Assembly (NCBI RefSeq): GCF_905171775.1
Contig: NC_053491.1
Span: forward strand, 298,436,799-298,500,798
DNA from: Rana temporaria
Taxonomy: Eukaryota; Chordata; Amphibia; Anura; Ranidae
Length of the DNA: 64,000 nucleotides
Direction of reading: 5' to 3'
Position numbers and translations under genes: made by a program. Under the pieces are notes generated by a model. The model saw nothing but the letters and a program-made list of their open reading frames with translations. It did no database searches and was not told the origin of the DNA. Shown piece by piece: positions 9,849 through 23,722 of the stretch (the first letter of the stretch is position 1; the number at the start of each line of letters is the position of its first letter).

Positions 9849-10552
9849 CTACTTGGAGGTAAGCTGCTTCATACTTTCTAATCCATTTCTTGTTCTTCTG
9901 CCAAAAGAAAATGATTGATACTTTTGTCCCATCTTACATGACCCAAAATAAAGCTCTCTCTTGTGTTCCAGTGCTGGTGAGAAAGTGCTTCCTGTTTTGG
10001 GCAATGTGGGAACAGGGTTAAATCTTCCAGATAAAAGTAGGAGCATCCAAGTCGACAGTTCTCTAATTTTAATGCTTTCAACTCAGTCAAACCACAGTAC
10101 TTTACATTGTTTTAATACATGCAAGTGCTTCCTTGTTTGACTAAGGTGAGGAGCAGATTATCTACAACCAGAGCCACAATGAGTTTAACTAACAACCATT
10201 TCAGAAAAATCAGTGCACAAATCTCAGAACGGAGACCTTTTCAGTGACTACATATTAGAACAGTGCTCTTGTGTTTTGGGCATTGTGTAACCAGATTCAC
10301 TTTGACAGAATAATGAAAAATTGTATGCAGAGATTGTTCCTGCTACCAGCTGTGAATTGTGCGGCACTGCCCTATTTTCATTTGGCCCACTGGAATGTGC
10401 TCCTCCCTCTGCATAACAAAATAAAACCTTACTGATTACTGATTGTTTAATGATGTATACCACCTGGTTTATAAAGTGTTGGGCGATAGAGAGAAGTAGG
10501 TGGATGCTTAAACAGGACCTGAACATAAATACATGAGAACAATCAATGTTTG
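9849..10552 (+). repeat. Monomer 11, S
   Basis: Head A with G123 and gtcgac, aaaattgtatg, tail Q. Confidence 0.97.
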
Positions 10553-11256
10553 CTACTTGGAGGTAAGCTGCTTCATACTTTCTAATCCAATTCTTGTTCT
10601 TCTGCCAAAAGAAAATGATTGATACTTTTGTTCCATCTTACATGACCCAAAACACAGCTCTCTCTTGTGTTCCATTGCTGGTGAGAAAGTGCTTCCTGTT
10701 TTGGGCAATGTGGGAACAGGGTTAAATCTTCCAGATAAAAGTAGGAGCACCCAAGTGGACAGTTCTCTAATTTTAATGCTTTCAACTCAGTCAAACCACA
10801 GTACTTTACATTGTTTTAATACATGCAAGTGCTTCCTAGTTTGACTAAGGTGAGGAGCAGATTATCTACAACCAGAGCTACAATGAGTTTAACTAACAAC
10901 CATTTCAGAAAAATCAGTGCACAAAACTCAGAACGGAGACCTTTTCAGTGACTACATATTAGAACAGTGCTCTTGTGTTTTGGGCATTGTGTAACCAGAT
11001 TCACTTTGACAGAATAATGAAAAATTTTATGCAGAGATTGTTCCTGCTACCAGCTGTGAATTGTGCGGCACTGCCCTATTTTCATTTGGCCCACTGGAAT
11101 GTGCTCCTCCCTCTGCATAACAAAATAAAACTTTACTGATTACTGATTGGTTAATGATGTATACCACCTGGTTTATAAAGTGTTGGGCGATAGAGAGAAG
11201 TAAGTGGATGCTTAAACAGGACCTGAACATAAATACATGAGAACAATCGATATTTG
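10553..11256 (+). repeat. Monomer 12, S
   Basis: Head B with ttttgttcc and gagcaccc, tail R' with actttact. Confidence 0.97.
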
Positions 11257-12482
11257 CTACTTGGAGGTAAGCTGCTTCATACTTTCTAATCCAATTCTTG
11301 TTCTTCTGCCAAAAGAAAATGATTGATACTTTTGTCCCATCTTACATTACCCAAAACACAGCTCTCTCTTGTGTTCCATTGCTGGTGAGAAAGTGCTTCC
11401 TGTTTTGGGCAATGTGGGAACAGGGTTAAATCTTCCAGATAAAAGTAGGAGCATCCAAGTGGACAGTTCTCTAATTTTAATGCTTTCAACTCAGTCAAAC
11501 CACAGTACTTTACATTGTTTTAATACATGCAAGTGCTTCCTAGTTTGACTAAGGTGAGGAGCAGATTATCTACAACCAGAGCTACAATGAGTTTAACTAA
11601 CAACCATTTCAGAAAAATCAGTGCACAAAACTCAGAACGGAGACCTTTTCAGTGACTACATATTAGAACAGTGCTCTTGTGTTTTGGGCATTGTGTAACC
11701 AGATTCACTTTGACAGAATGGTCCAGAAACTATTTGATGCAAACTCAGTTTCTTTGAAACATTTCCTAACAGACATAGATATTGAGATGAAAATAATCTT
11801 TGTTCTTGGTCTGACAATTTTGAGCTCTGTTTAGGGTTAGATAGTAATATGATTTCCAAGATTTATTTGTAGTACATTTGATTGAACAAATGGAACTTTG
11901 TTTTTACATAGGTGATTTTTATGTCAGCAAATAAGTCAAAGAAAAGTCTTGTATTTTACAAGAATACTTTAGATTTTCATTGCTATAGAACCCTTGATTC
12001 ATATTGCTCTCAAGAAGTTTCAAAACATGCACAACTTGGATTATTCTTAATTACAATGGCTTTTAGCTTAAATCTAACTGCCATCTTGGCCTATATATTA
12101 TTTTTCCAAATTTTTACATAAATGAAAAGTAAAAAATACACAGAAATGTCTTACTCCCAAACACTCCCCTTTTTTATTCAAAATTAAAATGGCTAAAATC
12201 AGCTGTGGGATACACCTCTGATTAGCATGTTCACTAAAAAGATGCCCTATTGTTATGCAGAGATTGTTCCTGCTACCAGCTGTGGATTATGCGTCACTGC
12301 CCTATTTTCATTTGGCCCACTGGAATGTGCTCCTCCCTCTGCATAACAAAATAAAACCTTACTGATTACTGATTGGTTAATGGTGTATACCACCTGGTTT
12401 ATAAAGCGTTGGACGATAGAGAGAAGTAAGTGGATGCTTAAACAGGAACTGAACATAAATACATGAGAACAATCGCTGTTTG
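11257..12482 (+). repeat. Monomer 13, L
   Basis: Head B with cttacattacc, tail P with gattatgcgtcac. Confidence 0.97.
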
Positions 12483-13186
12483 CTACTTGGAGGTAAGCTG
12501 CTTCATACTTTCTAATCCATTTCTTGTTCTTCTGCCAAAAGAAAATGATTGATACTTTTGTCCCATCTTACATGACCCAAAATAAAGCTCTCTCTTGTGT
12601 TCCAGTGCTGGTGAGAAAGTGCTTCCTGTTTTGGGCAATGTGGGAACAGGGTTAAATCTTCCAGATAAAAGTAGGAGCATCCAAGTCGACAGTTCTCTAA
12701 TTTTAATGCTTTCAACTCAGTCAAACCACAGTACTTTACATTGTTTTAATACATGCAAGTGCTTCCTAGTTTGACTAAGGTGAGGAGCAGATTATCTACA
12801 ACCAGAGCCACAATGAGTTTAACTAACAACCATTTCAGAAAAATCAGTGCACAAATCTCAGAACGGAGACCTTTTCAGTGACTACATATTAGAACAGTGC
12901 TCTTGTGTTTTGGGCATTGTGTAACCAGATTCACTTTGACAGAATAATGAAAAATTTTATGCAGAGATTGTTCCTGCTACCAGCTGTGAATTGTGCGGCA
13001 CTGCCCTATTTTCATTTGGCCCACTGGAATGTGCTCCTCCCTCTGCATAACAAAATAAAACCTTACTGATTACTGATTGTTTAATGATGTATACCACCTG
13101 GTTTATAAAGTGTTGGGCGATAGAGAGAAGTAGGTGGATGCTTAAACAGGACCTGAACATAAATACATGAGAACAATCAATGTTTG
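12483..13186 (+). repeat. Monomer 14, S
   Basis: Head A with G123 and gtcgac, but A286 (cctagttt). Tail Q. Confidence 0.97.
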
Positions 13187-13890
13187 CTACATGGAGGTAA
13201 GCTGCTTCATACTTTCTAATCCAATTCTTGTTCTTCTGCCAAAAGAAAATGATTGATACTTTTGTTCCATCTTACATGACCCAAAACACAGCTCTCTCTT
13301 GTGTTCCATTGCTGGTGAGAAAGTGCTTCCTGTTTTGGGCAATGTGGGAACAGGGTTAAATCTTCCAGATAAAAGTAGGAGCATCCAAGTGGACAGTTCT
13401 CTAATTTTAATGCTTTCAACTCAGTCAAACCACAGTACTTTACATTGTTTTAATACATGCAAGTGCTTCCTAGTTTGACTAAGGTGAGGAGCAGATTATC
13501 TACAACCAGAGCTACAATGAGTTTAACTAACAACCATTTCAGAAAAATCAGTGCACAAAACTCAGAACGGAGACCTTTTCAGTGACTACATATTAGAACA
13601 GTGCTCTTGTGTTTTGGGCATTGTGTAACCAGATTCACTTTGACAGAATAATGAAAATTTTTATGCAGAGATTGTTCCTGCTACCAGCTGTGAATTGTGC
13701 GGCACTGCCCTATTTTCATTTGGCCCACTGGAATGTGCTCCTCCCTCTGCATAACAAAATAAAACTTTACTGATTACTGATTGGTTAATGATGTATACCA
13801 CCTGGTTTATAAAGTGTTGGGCGATAGAGAGAAGTAAGTGGATGCTTAAACAGGACCTGAACATAAATACATGAGAACAATCGATATTTG
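13187..13890 (+). repeat. Monomer 15, S
   Basis: Private change ctacatgg in the start motif. Head B with ttttgttcc but gagcatcc. Tail R' with actttact. Confidence 0.97.
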
Positions 13891-15116
13891 CTACTTGGAG
13901 GTAAGCTGCTTCATACTTTCTAATCCAATTCTTGTTCTTCTGCCAAAAGAAAATGATTGATACTTTTGTCCCATCTTACATGACCCAAAACACAGCTCTC
14001 TCTTGTGTTCCATTGCTGGTGAGAAAGTGCTTCCTGTTTTGGGCAATGTGGGAACAGGGTTAAATCTTCCAGATAAAAGTAGGAGCATCCAAGTGGACAG
14101 TTCTCTAATTTTAATGCTTTCAACTCAGTCAAACCACAGTACTTTACATTGTTTTAATACATGCAAGTGCTTCCTAGTTTGACTAAGGTGAGGAGCAGAT
14201 TATCTACAACCAGAGCTACAATGAGTTTAACTAACAACCATTTCAGAAAAATCAGTGCACAAAACTCAGAACGGAGACCTTTTCAGTGACTACATATTAG
14301 AACAGTGCTCTTGTGTTTTGGGCATTGTGTAACCAGATTCACTTTGACAGAATGGTCCAGAAACTATTTGATGCAAACTCAGTTTCTTTGAAACATTTCC
14401 TAACAGACATAGATATTGAGATGAAAATAATCTTTGTTCTTGGTCTGACAATTTTGAGCTCTGTTTAGGGTTAGATAGTAATATGATTTCCAAGATTTAT
14501 TTGTAGTACATTTGATTGAACAAATGGAACTTTGTTTTTACATAGGTGATTTTTATGTCAGCAAATAAGTCAAAGAAAAGTCTTGTATTTTACAAGAATA
14601 CTTTAGATTTTCATTGCTATAGAACCCTTGATTCATATTGCTCTCAAGAAGTTTCAAAACATGCACAACTTGGATTATTCTTAATTACAATGGCTTTTAG
14701 CTTAAATCTAACTGCCATCTTGGCCTATATATTATTTTTCCAAATTTTTACATAAATGAAAAGTAAAAAATACACAGAAATGTCTTACTCCCAAACACTC
14801 CCCTTTTTTATTCAAAATTAAAATGGCTAAAATCAGCTGTGGGATACACCTCTGATTAGCATGTTCACTAAAAAGATGCCCTATTGTTATGCAGAGATTG
14901 TTCCTGCTACCAGCTGTGGATTGTGCGTCACTGCCCTATTTTCATTTGGCCCACTGGAATGTGCTCCTCCCTCTGCATAACAAAATAAAACCTTACTGAT
15001 TACTGATTGGTTAATGGTGTATACCACCTGGTTTATAAAGCGTTGGACGATAGAGAGAAGTAAGTGGATGCTTAAACAGGAACTGAACATAAATACATGA
15101 GAACAATCGCTGTTTG
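13891..15116 (+). repeat. Monomer 16, L
   Basis: Head B, tail P with gcgtcac. Confidence 0.97.
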
Positions 15117-15820
15117 CTACTTGGAGGTAAGCTGCTTCATACTTTCTAATCCATTTCTTGTTCTTCTGCCAAAAGAAAATGATTGATACTTTTGTCCCAT
15201 CTTACATGACCCAAAATAAAGCTCTCTCTTGTGTTCCAGTGCTGGTGAGAAAGTGCTTCCTGTTTTGGGCAATGTGGGAACAGGGTTAAATCTTCCAGAT
15301 AAAAGTAGGAGCATCCAAGTCGACAGTTCTCTAATTTTAATGCTTTCAACTCAGTCAAACCACAGTACTTTACATTGTTTTAATACATGCAAGTGCTTCC
15401 TTGTTTGACTAAGGTGAGGAGCAGATTATCTACAACCAGAGCCACAATGAGTTTAACTAACAACCATTTCAGAAAAATCAGTGCACAAATCTCAGAACGG
15501 AGACCTTTTCAGTGACTACATATTAGAACAGTGCTCTTGTGTTTTGGGCATTGTGTAACCAGATTCACTTTGACAGAATAATGAAAAATTGTATGCAGAG
15601 ATTGTTCCTGCTACCAGCTGTGAATTGTGCGGCACTGCCCTATTTTCATTTGGCCCACTGGAATGTGCTCCTCCCTCTGCATAACAAAATAAAACCTTAC
15701 TGATTACTGATTGTTTAATGATGTATACCACCTGGTTTATAAAGTGTTGGGCGATAGAGAGAAGTAGGTGGATGCTTAAACAGGACCTGAACATAAATAC
15801 ATGAGAACAATCAATGTTTG
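15117..15820 (+). repeat. Monomer 17, S
   Basis: Head A with G123 and gtcgac, aaaattgtatg, tail Q. Confidence 0.97.
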
Positions 15821-16524
15821 CTACTTGGAGGTAAGCTGCTTCATACTTTCTAATCCAATTCTTGTTCTTCTGCCAAAAGAAAATGATTGATACTTTTGTT
15901 CCATCTTACATGACCCAAAACACAGCTCTCTCTTGTGTTCCATTGCTGGTGAGAAAGTGCTTCCTGTTTTGGGCAATGTGGGAACAGGGTTAAATCTTCC
16001 AGATAAAAGTAGGAGCACCCAAGTGGACAGTTCTCTAATTTTAATGCTTTCAACTCAGTCAAACCACAGTACTTTACATTGTTTTAATACATGCAAGTGC
16101 TTCCTAGTTTGACTAAGGTGAGGAGCAGATTATCTACAACCAGAGCTACAATGAGTTTAACTAACAACCATTTCAGAAAAATCAGTGCACAAAACTCAGA
16201 ACGGAGACCTTTTCAGTGACTACATATTAGAACAGTGCTCTTGTGTTTTGGGCATTGTGTAACCAGATTCACTTTGACAGAATAATGAAAAATTTTATGC
16301 AGAGATTGTTCCTGCTACCAGCTGTGAATTGTGCGGCACTGCCCTATTTTCATTTGGCCCACTGGAATGTGCTCCTCCCTCTGCATAACAAAATAAAACT
16401 TTACTGATTACTGATTGGTTAATGATGTATACCACCTGGTTTATAAAGTGTTGGGCGATAGAGAGAAGTAAGTGGATGCTTAAACAGGACCTGAACATAA
16501 ATACATGAGAACAATCGATATTTG
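15821..16524 (+). repeat. Monomer 18, S
   Basis: Head B with ttttgttcc and gagcaccc, tail R' with actttact. Confidence 0.97.
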
Positions 16525-17750
16525 CTACTTGGAGGTAAGCTGCTTCATACTTTCTAATCCAATTCTTGTTCTTCTGCCAAAAGAAAATGATTGATACTTT
16601 TGTCCCATCTTACATGACCCAAAACACAGCTCTCTCTTGTGTTCCATTGCTGGTGAGAAAGTGCTTCCTGTTTTGGGCAATGTGGGAACAGGGTTAAATC
16701 TTCCAGATAAAAGTAGGAGCATCCAAGTGGACAGTTCTCTAATTTTAATGCTTTCAACTCAGTCAAACCACAGTACTTTACATTGTTTTAATACATGCAA
16801 GTGCTTCCTAGTTTGACTAAGGTGAGGAGCAGATTATCTACAACCAGAGCTACAATGAGTTTAACTAACAACCATTTCAGAAAAATCAGTGCACAAAACT
16901 CAGAACGGAGACCTTTTCAGTGACTACATATTAGAACAGTGCTCTTGTGTTTTGGGCATTGTGTAACCAGATTCACTTTGACAGAATGGTCCAGAAACTA
17001 TTTGATGCAAACTCAGTTTCTTTGAAACATTTCCTAACAGACATAGATATTGAGATGAAAATAATCTTTGTTCTTGGTCTGACAATTTTGAGCTCTGTTT
17101 AGGGTTAGATAGTAATATGATTTCCAAGATTTATTTGTAGTACATTTTATTGAACAAATGGAACTTTGTTTTTACATAGGTGATTTTTATGTCAGCAAAT
17201 AAGTCAAAGAAAAGTCTTGTATTTTACAAGAATACTTTAGATTTTCATTGCTATAGAACCCTTGATTCATATTGCTCTCAAGAAGTTTCAAAACATGCAC
17301 AACTTGGATTATTCTTAATTACAATGGCTTTTAGCTTAAATCTAACTGCCATCTTGGCCTATATATTATTTTTCCAAATTTTTACATAAATGAAAAGTAA
17401 AAAATACACAGAAATGTCTTACTCCCAAACACTCCCCTTTTTTATTCAAAATTAAAATGGCTAAAATCAGCTGTGGGATACACCTCTGATTAGCATGTTC
17501 ACTAAAAAGATGCCCTATTGTTATGCAGAGATTGTTCCTGCTACCAGCTGTGGATTGTGCGTCACTGCCCTATTTTCATTTGGCCCACTGGAATGTGCTC
17601 CTCCCTCTGCATAACAAAATAAAACCTTACTGATTACTGATTGGTTAATGGTGTATACCACCTGGTTTATAAAGCGTTGGACGATAGAGAGAAGTAAGTG
17701 GATGCTTAAACAGGAACTGAACATAAATACATGAGAACAATCGCTGTTTG
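16525..17750 (+). repeat. Monomer 19, L
   Basis: Head B, private acattttattg, tail P with gcgtcac. Confidence 0.97.
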
Positions 17751-18454
17751 CTACTTGGAGGTAAGCTGCTTCATACTTTCTAATCCATTTCTTGTTCTTC
17801 TGCCAAAAGAAAATGATTGATACTTTTGTCCCATCTTACATGACCCAAAATAAAGCTCTCTCTTGTGTTCCATTGCTGGTGAGAAAGTGCTTCCTGTTTT
17901 GGGCAATGTGGGAACAGGGTTAAATCTTCCAGATAAAAGTAGGAGCATCCAAGTCGACAGTTCTCTAATTTTAATGCTTTCAACTCAGTCAAACCACAGT
18001 ACTTTACATTGTTTTAATACATGCAAGTGCTTCCTTGTTTGACTAAGGTGAGGAGCAGATTATCTACAACCAGAGCCACAATGAGTTTAACTAACAACCA
18101 TTTCAGAAAAATCAGTGCACAAATCTCAGAACGGAGACCTTTTCAGTGACTACATAATAGAACAGTGCTCTTGTGTTTTGGGCATTGTGTACCCAGATTC
18201 ACTTTGACAGAATAATGAAAAATTGTATGCAGAGATTGTTCCTGCTACCAGCTGTGAATTGTGCGGCACTGCCCTATTTTCATTTGGCCCACTGGAATGT
18301 GCTCCTCCCTCTGCATAACAAAATAAAACCTTACTGATTACTGATTGTTTAATGATGTATACCACCTGGTTTATAAAGCGTTGGACGATAGAGAGAAGTA
18401 AGTGGATGCTTAAACAGGGACTGAACATAAATACATGAGAACAATCGCTGTTTG
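17751..18454 (+). repeat. Monomer 20, S
   Basis: Head A with gtcgac but T123. Private acataatag and gtgtaccc. The tail is a Q/P mosaic (tgtttaatgatg then cgttggacg, gactg, aatcgctg). Twin of the monomer at 41587. Confidence 0.97.
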
Positions 18455-19158
18455 CTACTTGGAGGTAAGCTGCTTCATACTTTCTAATCCATTTCTTGTT
18501 CTTCTGCCAAAAGAAAATGATTGATACTTTTGTCCCATCTTACATGACCCAAAACAAAGATCTCTCTTGTGTTCCATTGCTGGTGAGAAAGTGCTTCCTG
18601 TTTTGGGCAATGTGGGAACAGGGTTAAATCTTCCAGATAAAAGTAGGAGCATCCAAGTGGACAGTTCTCTAATTTTAATGCTTTCAACTCAGTCAAACCA
18701 CAGTACTTTACATTGTTTTAATACATGCAAGTGCTTCCTTGTTTGACTAAGGTGAGGAGCAGATTATCTACAACCAGAGCCACAATGAGTTTAACTAACA
18801 ACCATTTCAGAAAAATCAGTGCACAAATCTCAGAACGGAGACCTTTTCAGTGACTACATATTAGAACAGTGCTCTTGTGTTTTGGGCATTGTGTAACCAG
18901 ATTCACTTTGACAGAATAATGAAAAATTTTATGCAGAGATTGTTCCTGCTACCAGCTGTGAATTGTGCGGCACTGCCTTATTTTCATTTGGCCCACTGGA
19001 ATGTGCTCCTCCCTCTGCATAACAAAATAAAACCTTACTGATTACTGATTGGTTAATGATGTATACCACCTGGTTTATAAAGTGTTGGGCGATAGAGAGT
19101 ACTAAGTGGATGCTTAAACAGGACCTGAACATAAATACATGAGAACAATCGATGTTTG
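18455..19158 (+). repeat. Monomer 21, S
   Basis: Head A with the rare aacaaagatctc. ctgccttatt and gagagtactaag, tail R. All three rarities recur at 42291. Confidence 0.97.
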
Positions 19159-19862
19159 CTACTTGGAGGTAAGCTGCTTCATACTTTCTAATCCAATTCT
19201 TGTTCTTCTGCCAAAAGAAAATGATTGATACTTTTGTCCCATCTTACATGACCCAAAACACAGCTCTCTCTTGTGTTTCATTGCTGGTGAGAAAGTGCTT
19301 CCTGTTTTGGGCAATGTGGGAACAGGGTTAAATCTTCCAGATAAAAGTAGGAGCATCCAAGTGGACAGTTCTCTAATTTTAATGCTTTCAACTCAGTCAA
19401 ACCACAGTACTTTACATTGTTTTAATACATGCAAGTGCTTCCTAGTTTGACTAAGGTGAGGAGCAGATTATCTACAACCAGAGCTACAATGAGTTTAACT
19501 AACAACCATTTCAGAAAAATCAGTGCACAAAACTCAGAACGGAGACCTTTTCAGTGACTACATATTAGAACAGTGCTCTTGTGTTTTGGGCATTGTGTAA
19601 CCAGATTCACTTTGACAGAATAATGAAACATTTTATGCAGAGATTGTTCCTGCTACCAGCTGTGAATTGTGCGGCACTGCCCTATTTTCATTTGGCCCAC
19701 TGGAATGTGCTCCTCCCTCTGCATAACAAAATAAAACCTTACTGATTACTGATTGGTTAATGATGTATACCACCTGGTTTATAAAGTGTTGGGCGATAGA
19801 GAGAAGTAAGTGGATGCTTAAACAGGACCTGAACATAAATACATGAGAACAATCGATATTTG
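19159..19862 (+). repeat. Monomer 22, S
   Basis: Head B with gtgtttcatt, junction gaaacatttta, tail R' with accttact. Twin of the monomer at 42995. Confidence 0.97.
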
Positions 19863-21088
19863 CTACTTGGAGGTAAGCTGCTTCATACTCTCTAATCCAA
19901 TTCTTGTTCTTCTGCCAAAAGAAAATGATTGATACTTTTGTCCCATCTTACATTACCCAAAACACAGCTCTCTCTTGTGTTCCATTGCTGGTGAGAAAGT
20001 GCTTCCTGTTTTGGGCAATGTGGGAACAGGGTTAAATCTTCCAGATAAAAGTAGGAGCATCCAAGTGGACAGTTCTCTAATTTTAATGCTTTCAACTCAG
20101 TCAAACCACAGTACTTTACATTGTTTTAATACATGCAAGTGCTTCCTAGTTTGACTAAGGTGAGGAGCAGATTATCTACAACCAGAGCTACAATGAGTTT
20201 AACTAACAACCATTTCAGAAAAATCAGTGCACAAAACTCAGAACGGAGACCTTTTCAGTGACTACATATTAGAACAGTGCTCTTGTGTTTTGGGCATTGT
20301 GTAACCAGATTCACTTTGACAGAATGGTCCAGAAACTATTTGATGCAAACTCAGTTTCTTTGAAACATTTCCTAACAGACATAGATATTGAGATGAAAAT
20401 AATCTTTGTTCTTGGTCTGACAATTTTGAGCTCTGTTTAGGGTTAGATAGTAATATGATTTCCAAGAGTTATTTGTAGTAGATTTGATTGAACAAATGGA
20501 ACATTGTTTTTACATAGGTGATTTTTATGTCAGCAAAAAAGTCAAAGAAAAGTCTTGTATTTTACAAGAATACTTTAGATTTTCATTGCTGTAGAACCCT
20601 TGATTCATATTGCTCTCAAGAAGTTACAAAACATGCACAACTTGGATTATTCTTAATTACAATGGCTTTTAGCTTAAATCTAACTGCCATCTTGGCCTAT
20701 ATATTATTTTTCCAAATTTTTACATAAATGAAAAGTAAAAAATACACAGAAATGTCTTATTCCCAAGCACTCCCCTTTTTTATTCAAAATTAAAGTGGCT
20801 AAAATCAGCTGTGGGATACACCTCTGATTAGCATGTTCACTAAAAAGATGCCCTATAGTTATGCAGAGATTGTTCCTGCTACCAGCTGTGGATTGTGCGG
20901 CACTGCCCTATTTTCATTTGGCCCACTGGAATGTGCTCCTCCCTCTGCATAACAAAATAAAACCTTACTGATTACTGATTGGTTAATGGTGTATACCACC
21001 TGGTTTATAAAGCGTTGGACGATAGAGAGAAGTAAGTGGATGCTTAAACAGGACCTGAACATAAATACATGAGAACAATCGCTGTTTG
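19863..21088 (+). repeat. Monomer 23, L
   Basis: Head B with atactctcta and cattaccc. L segment aagagttat, tagatttg, aaaaaag, gttacaaaa, cccaagcac, cctatagtt. Tail P ending acctga. Confidence 0.97.
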
Positions 21089-21792
21089 CTACTTGGAGGT
21101 AAGCTGCTTCATACTTTCTAATCCATTTCTTGTTCTTCTGCCAAAAGAAAATGATTGATACTTTTGTCCCATCTTAAATGACCCAAAACAAAGCTCTCTC
21201 TTGTGTTCCATTGCTGGTGAGAAAGTGCTTCCTGATTTGGGCAATGTGGGAACAGGGTTAAATCTTCCAGATAAAAGTAGGAGCATCCAAGTGGACAGTT
21301 CTCTAATTGTAATGCTTTCAACTCAGTCAAACCACAGTACTTTACATTGTTTTAATACATGCAAGTGCTTCCTAGTTTGACTAAGGTGAGGAGCAGATTA
21401 TCTACAACCAGAGCTACAATGAGTTTAACTAACAACCATTTCAGAAAAATCAGTGCACAAAACTCAGAACGGAGACCTTTTCAGTGACTACATATTAGAA
21501 CAGTGCTCTTGTGTTTTGGGCATTGTGTAACCAGATTCACTTTGACAGAATAATGAAAAATTGTATGCAGAGATTGTTCCTGCTACCAGCTGTGAATTGT
21601 GCGGCACTGCCCTATTTTCATTTGGCCCACTGGAATGTGCTCCTCCCTCTGCATAACAAAATAAAACCTTACTGATTACTGATTGTTTAATGATGTATAC
21701 CACCTGGTTTATAAAGCGTTGGACGATAGAGAGAAGTAAGTGGATGCTTAAACAGGAACTGAACATAAATACATGAGAACAATCGCTGTTTG
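21089..21792 (+). repeat. Monomer 24, S
   Basis: Head A start with aacaaa, then A286, T327, A374. Private cttaaatgac, cctgatttgg and aattgtaatg. Tail Q/P mosaic. Confidence 0.97.
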
Positions 21793-22496
21793 CTACTTGG
21801 AGGTAAGCTGCTTCATACTTTCTAATCCATTTCTTGTTCTTCTGCCAAAAGAAAATGATTGATACTTTTGTCCCATCTTACATGACCCAAAATAAAGCTC
21901 TCTCTTGTGTTCCATTGCTGGTGAGAAAGTGCTTCCTGTTTTGGGCAATGTGGGAACAGGGTTAAATCTTCCAGATAAAAGTAGGAGCATCCAAGTCGAC
22001 AGTTCTCTAATTTTAATGCTTTCAACTCAGTCAAACCACAGTACTTTACATTGTTTTAATACATGCAAGTGCTTCCTTGTTTGACTAAGGTGAGGAGCAG
22101 ATTATCTACAACCAGAGCCACAATGAGTTTAACTAACAACCATTTCAGAAAAATCAGTGCACAAATCTCAGAACGGAGACCTTTTCAGTGACTACATATT
22201 AGAACAGTGCTCTTGTGTTTTGGGCATTGTTTAACCAGATTCACTTTGACAGAATAATGAAAAATTGTATGCAGAGATTGTTCCTGCTACCAGCTGTGAA
22301 TTGTGCGGCACTGCCCTATTTTCATTTGGCCCACTGGAATGTGCTCCTCCCTCTGCATAACAAAATAAAACCTTACTGATTACTGATTGTTTAATGATGT
22401 ATACCACCTGGTTTATAAAGTGTTGGGCGATAGAGAGAAGTAGGTGGATGCTTAAACAGGACCTGAACATAAATACATGAGAACAATCAATGTTTG
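21793..22496 (+). repeat. Monomer 25, S
   Basis: Head A with gtcgac, attgtttaacc before the junction, aaaattgtatg, tail Q. Confidence 0.97.
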
Positions 22497-23722
22497 CTAC
22501 TTGGAGGTAAGCTGCTTCATACTTTCTAATCCAATTCTTGTTCTTCTGCCAAAAGAAAATGATTGATACTTTTGTCCCATCTTACATGACCCAAAACACA
22601 GCTCTCTCTTGTGTTCCATTGCTGGTGAGAAAGTGCTTCCTGTTTTGGGCATTGTGGGAACAGGGTTAAATCTTCCAGATAAAAGTAGGAGCATCCAAGT
22701 GGACAGTTCTCTAATTTTAATGCTTTCAACTCAGTCAAACCACAGTACTTTACATTGTTTTAATACATGCAAGTGCTTCCTAGTTTGACTAAGGTGAGGA
22801 GCAGATTATCTACAACCAGAGCTACAATGAGTTTAACTAACAACTATTTCAGAAAAATCAGTGCACAAAACTCAGAACGGAGACCTTTTCAGTGACTACA
22901 TATTAGAACAGTGCTCTTGTGTTTTAGGCATTGTGTAACCAGATTCACTTTGACAGAATGGTCCAGAAACTATTTGATGCAAACCCAGTTTCTTTGAAAC
23001 ATTTCCTAACAGACATAGATATTGAGATGAAAATAATCTTTGTTCTTGGTCTGACAATTTTGAGCTCTGTTTAGGGTTAGATAGTAATATGATTTCCAAG
23101 AGTTATTTGTAGTACATTTGATTGAACAAATGGAACTTTGTTTTTACATAGGTGATTTTTATGTCAGCAAATAAGTCAAAGAAAAGTCTTGTATTTTACA
23201 AGAATTCTTTAGATTTTCACTGCTATAGAACCCTTGATTCATATTGCTCTCAAGAAGTTTCAAAACATGCACAACTTGGATTATTCTTAATTACAATGGC
23301 TTTTAGCTTACATCTAACTGCCATCTTGGCCTATATATTATTTTTCCAAATATTTACCTAAATGAAAAGTAAAAAATACACAGAAATGTCTTATTCCCAA
23401 ACACTCCCCTTTTTTCTTCAAAATTAAAATCGCTAATATCAGCTGTGGGATACACCTCTGATTAGCATGATCACTAAAAAGATTCCCCATTTTTATGCAG
23501 AGATTGTTCCTGCTACCAGCTGTGAATTGTGCGGCACTGCCCTAATTTCATTTGGCCCACTGGAATGTGCTCCTCCCTCTGCATAACAAAATAAAACCTT
23601 ACTGATTACTGATTGTTTAATGATGTATACCACCTGGTTTATAAAGTGTTGGGCGATAGAGAGAAGTAAGTGGATGCTTAAACAGGACCTGAACATAAAT
23701 ACATGAGAACAATCAATGTTTG
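22497..23722 (+). repeat. Monomer 26, L (most divergent L)
   Basis: Head B. Many private changes cluster here (gcattgtggg, gttttaggc, aacccag, aattcttta, cttacatct, aaatatttacc, ttttcttc, aaaatcgctaatatc). The end of the L segment reads gattccccattttt, shared only with the monomer at 60024. Confidence 0.97.

Larger units (their letters stand above)
8623..19158 (+). repeat. Higher-order block: four L-S-S trimers of 2634 bp
   Basis: Starts at 8623, 11257, 13891 and 16525 are exactly 2634 bp apart. The first three trimers share a fixed programme: L with gcgtcac and tail P, S with head A (G123, gtcgac) and tail Q, S with ttttgttcc and tail R'. The fourth keeps the lengths, but its two S units carry other variants. 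Confidence 0.9.
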
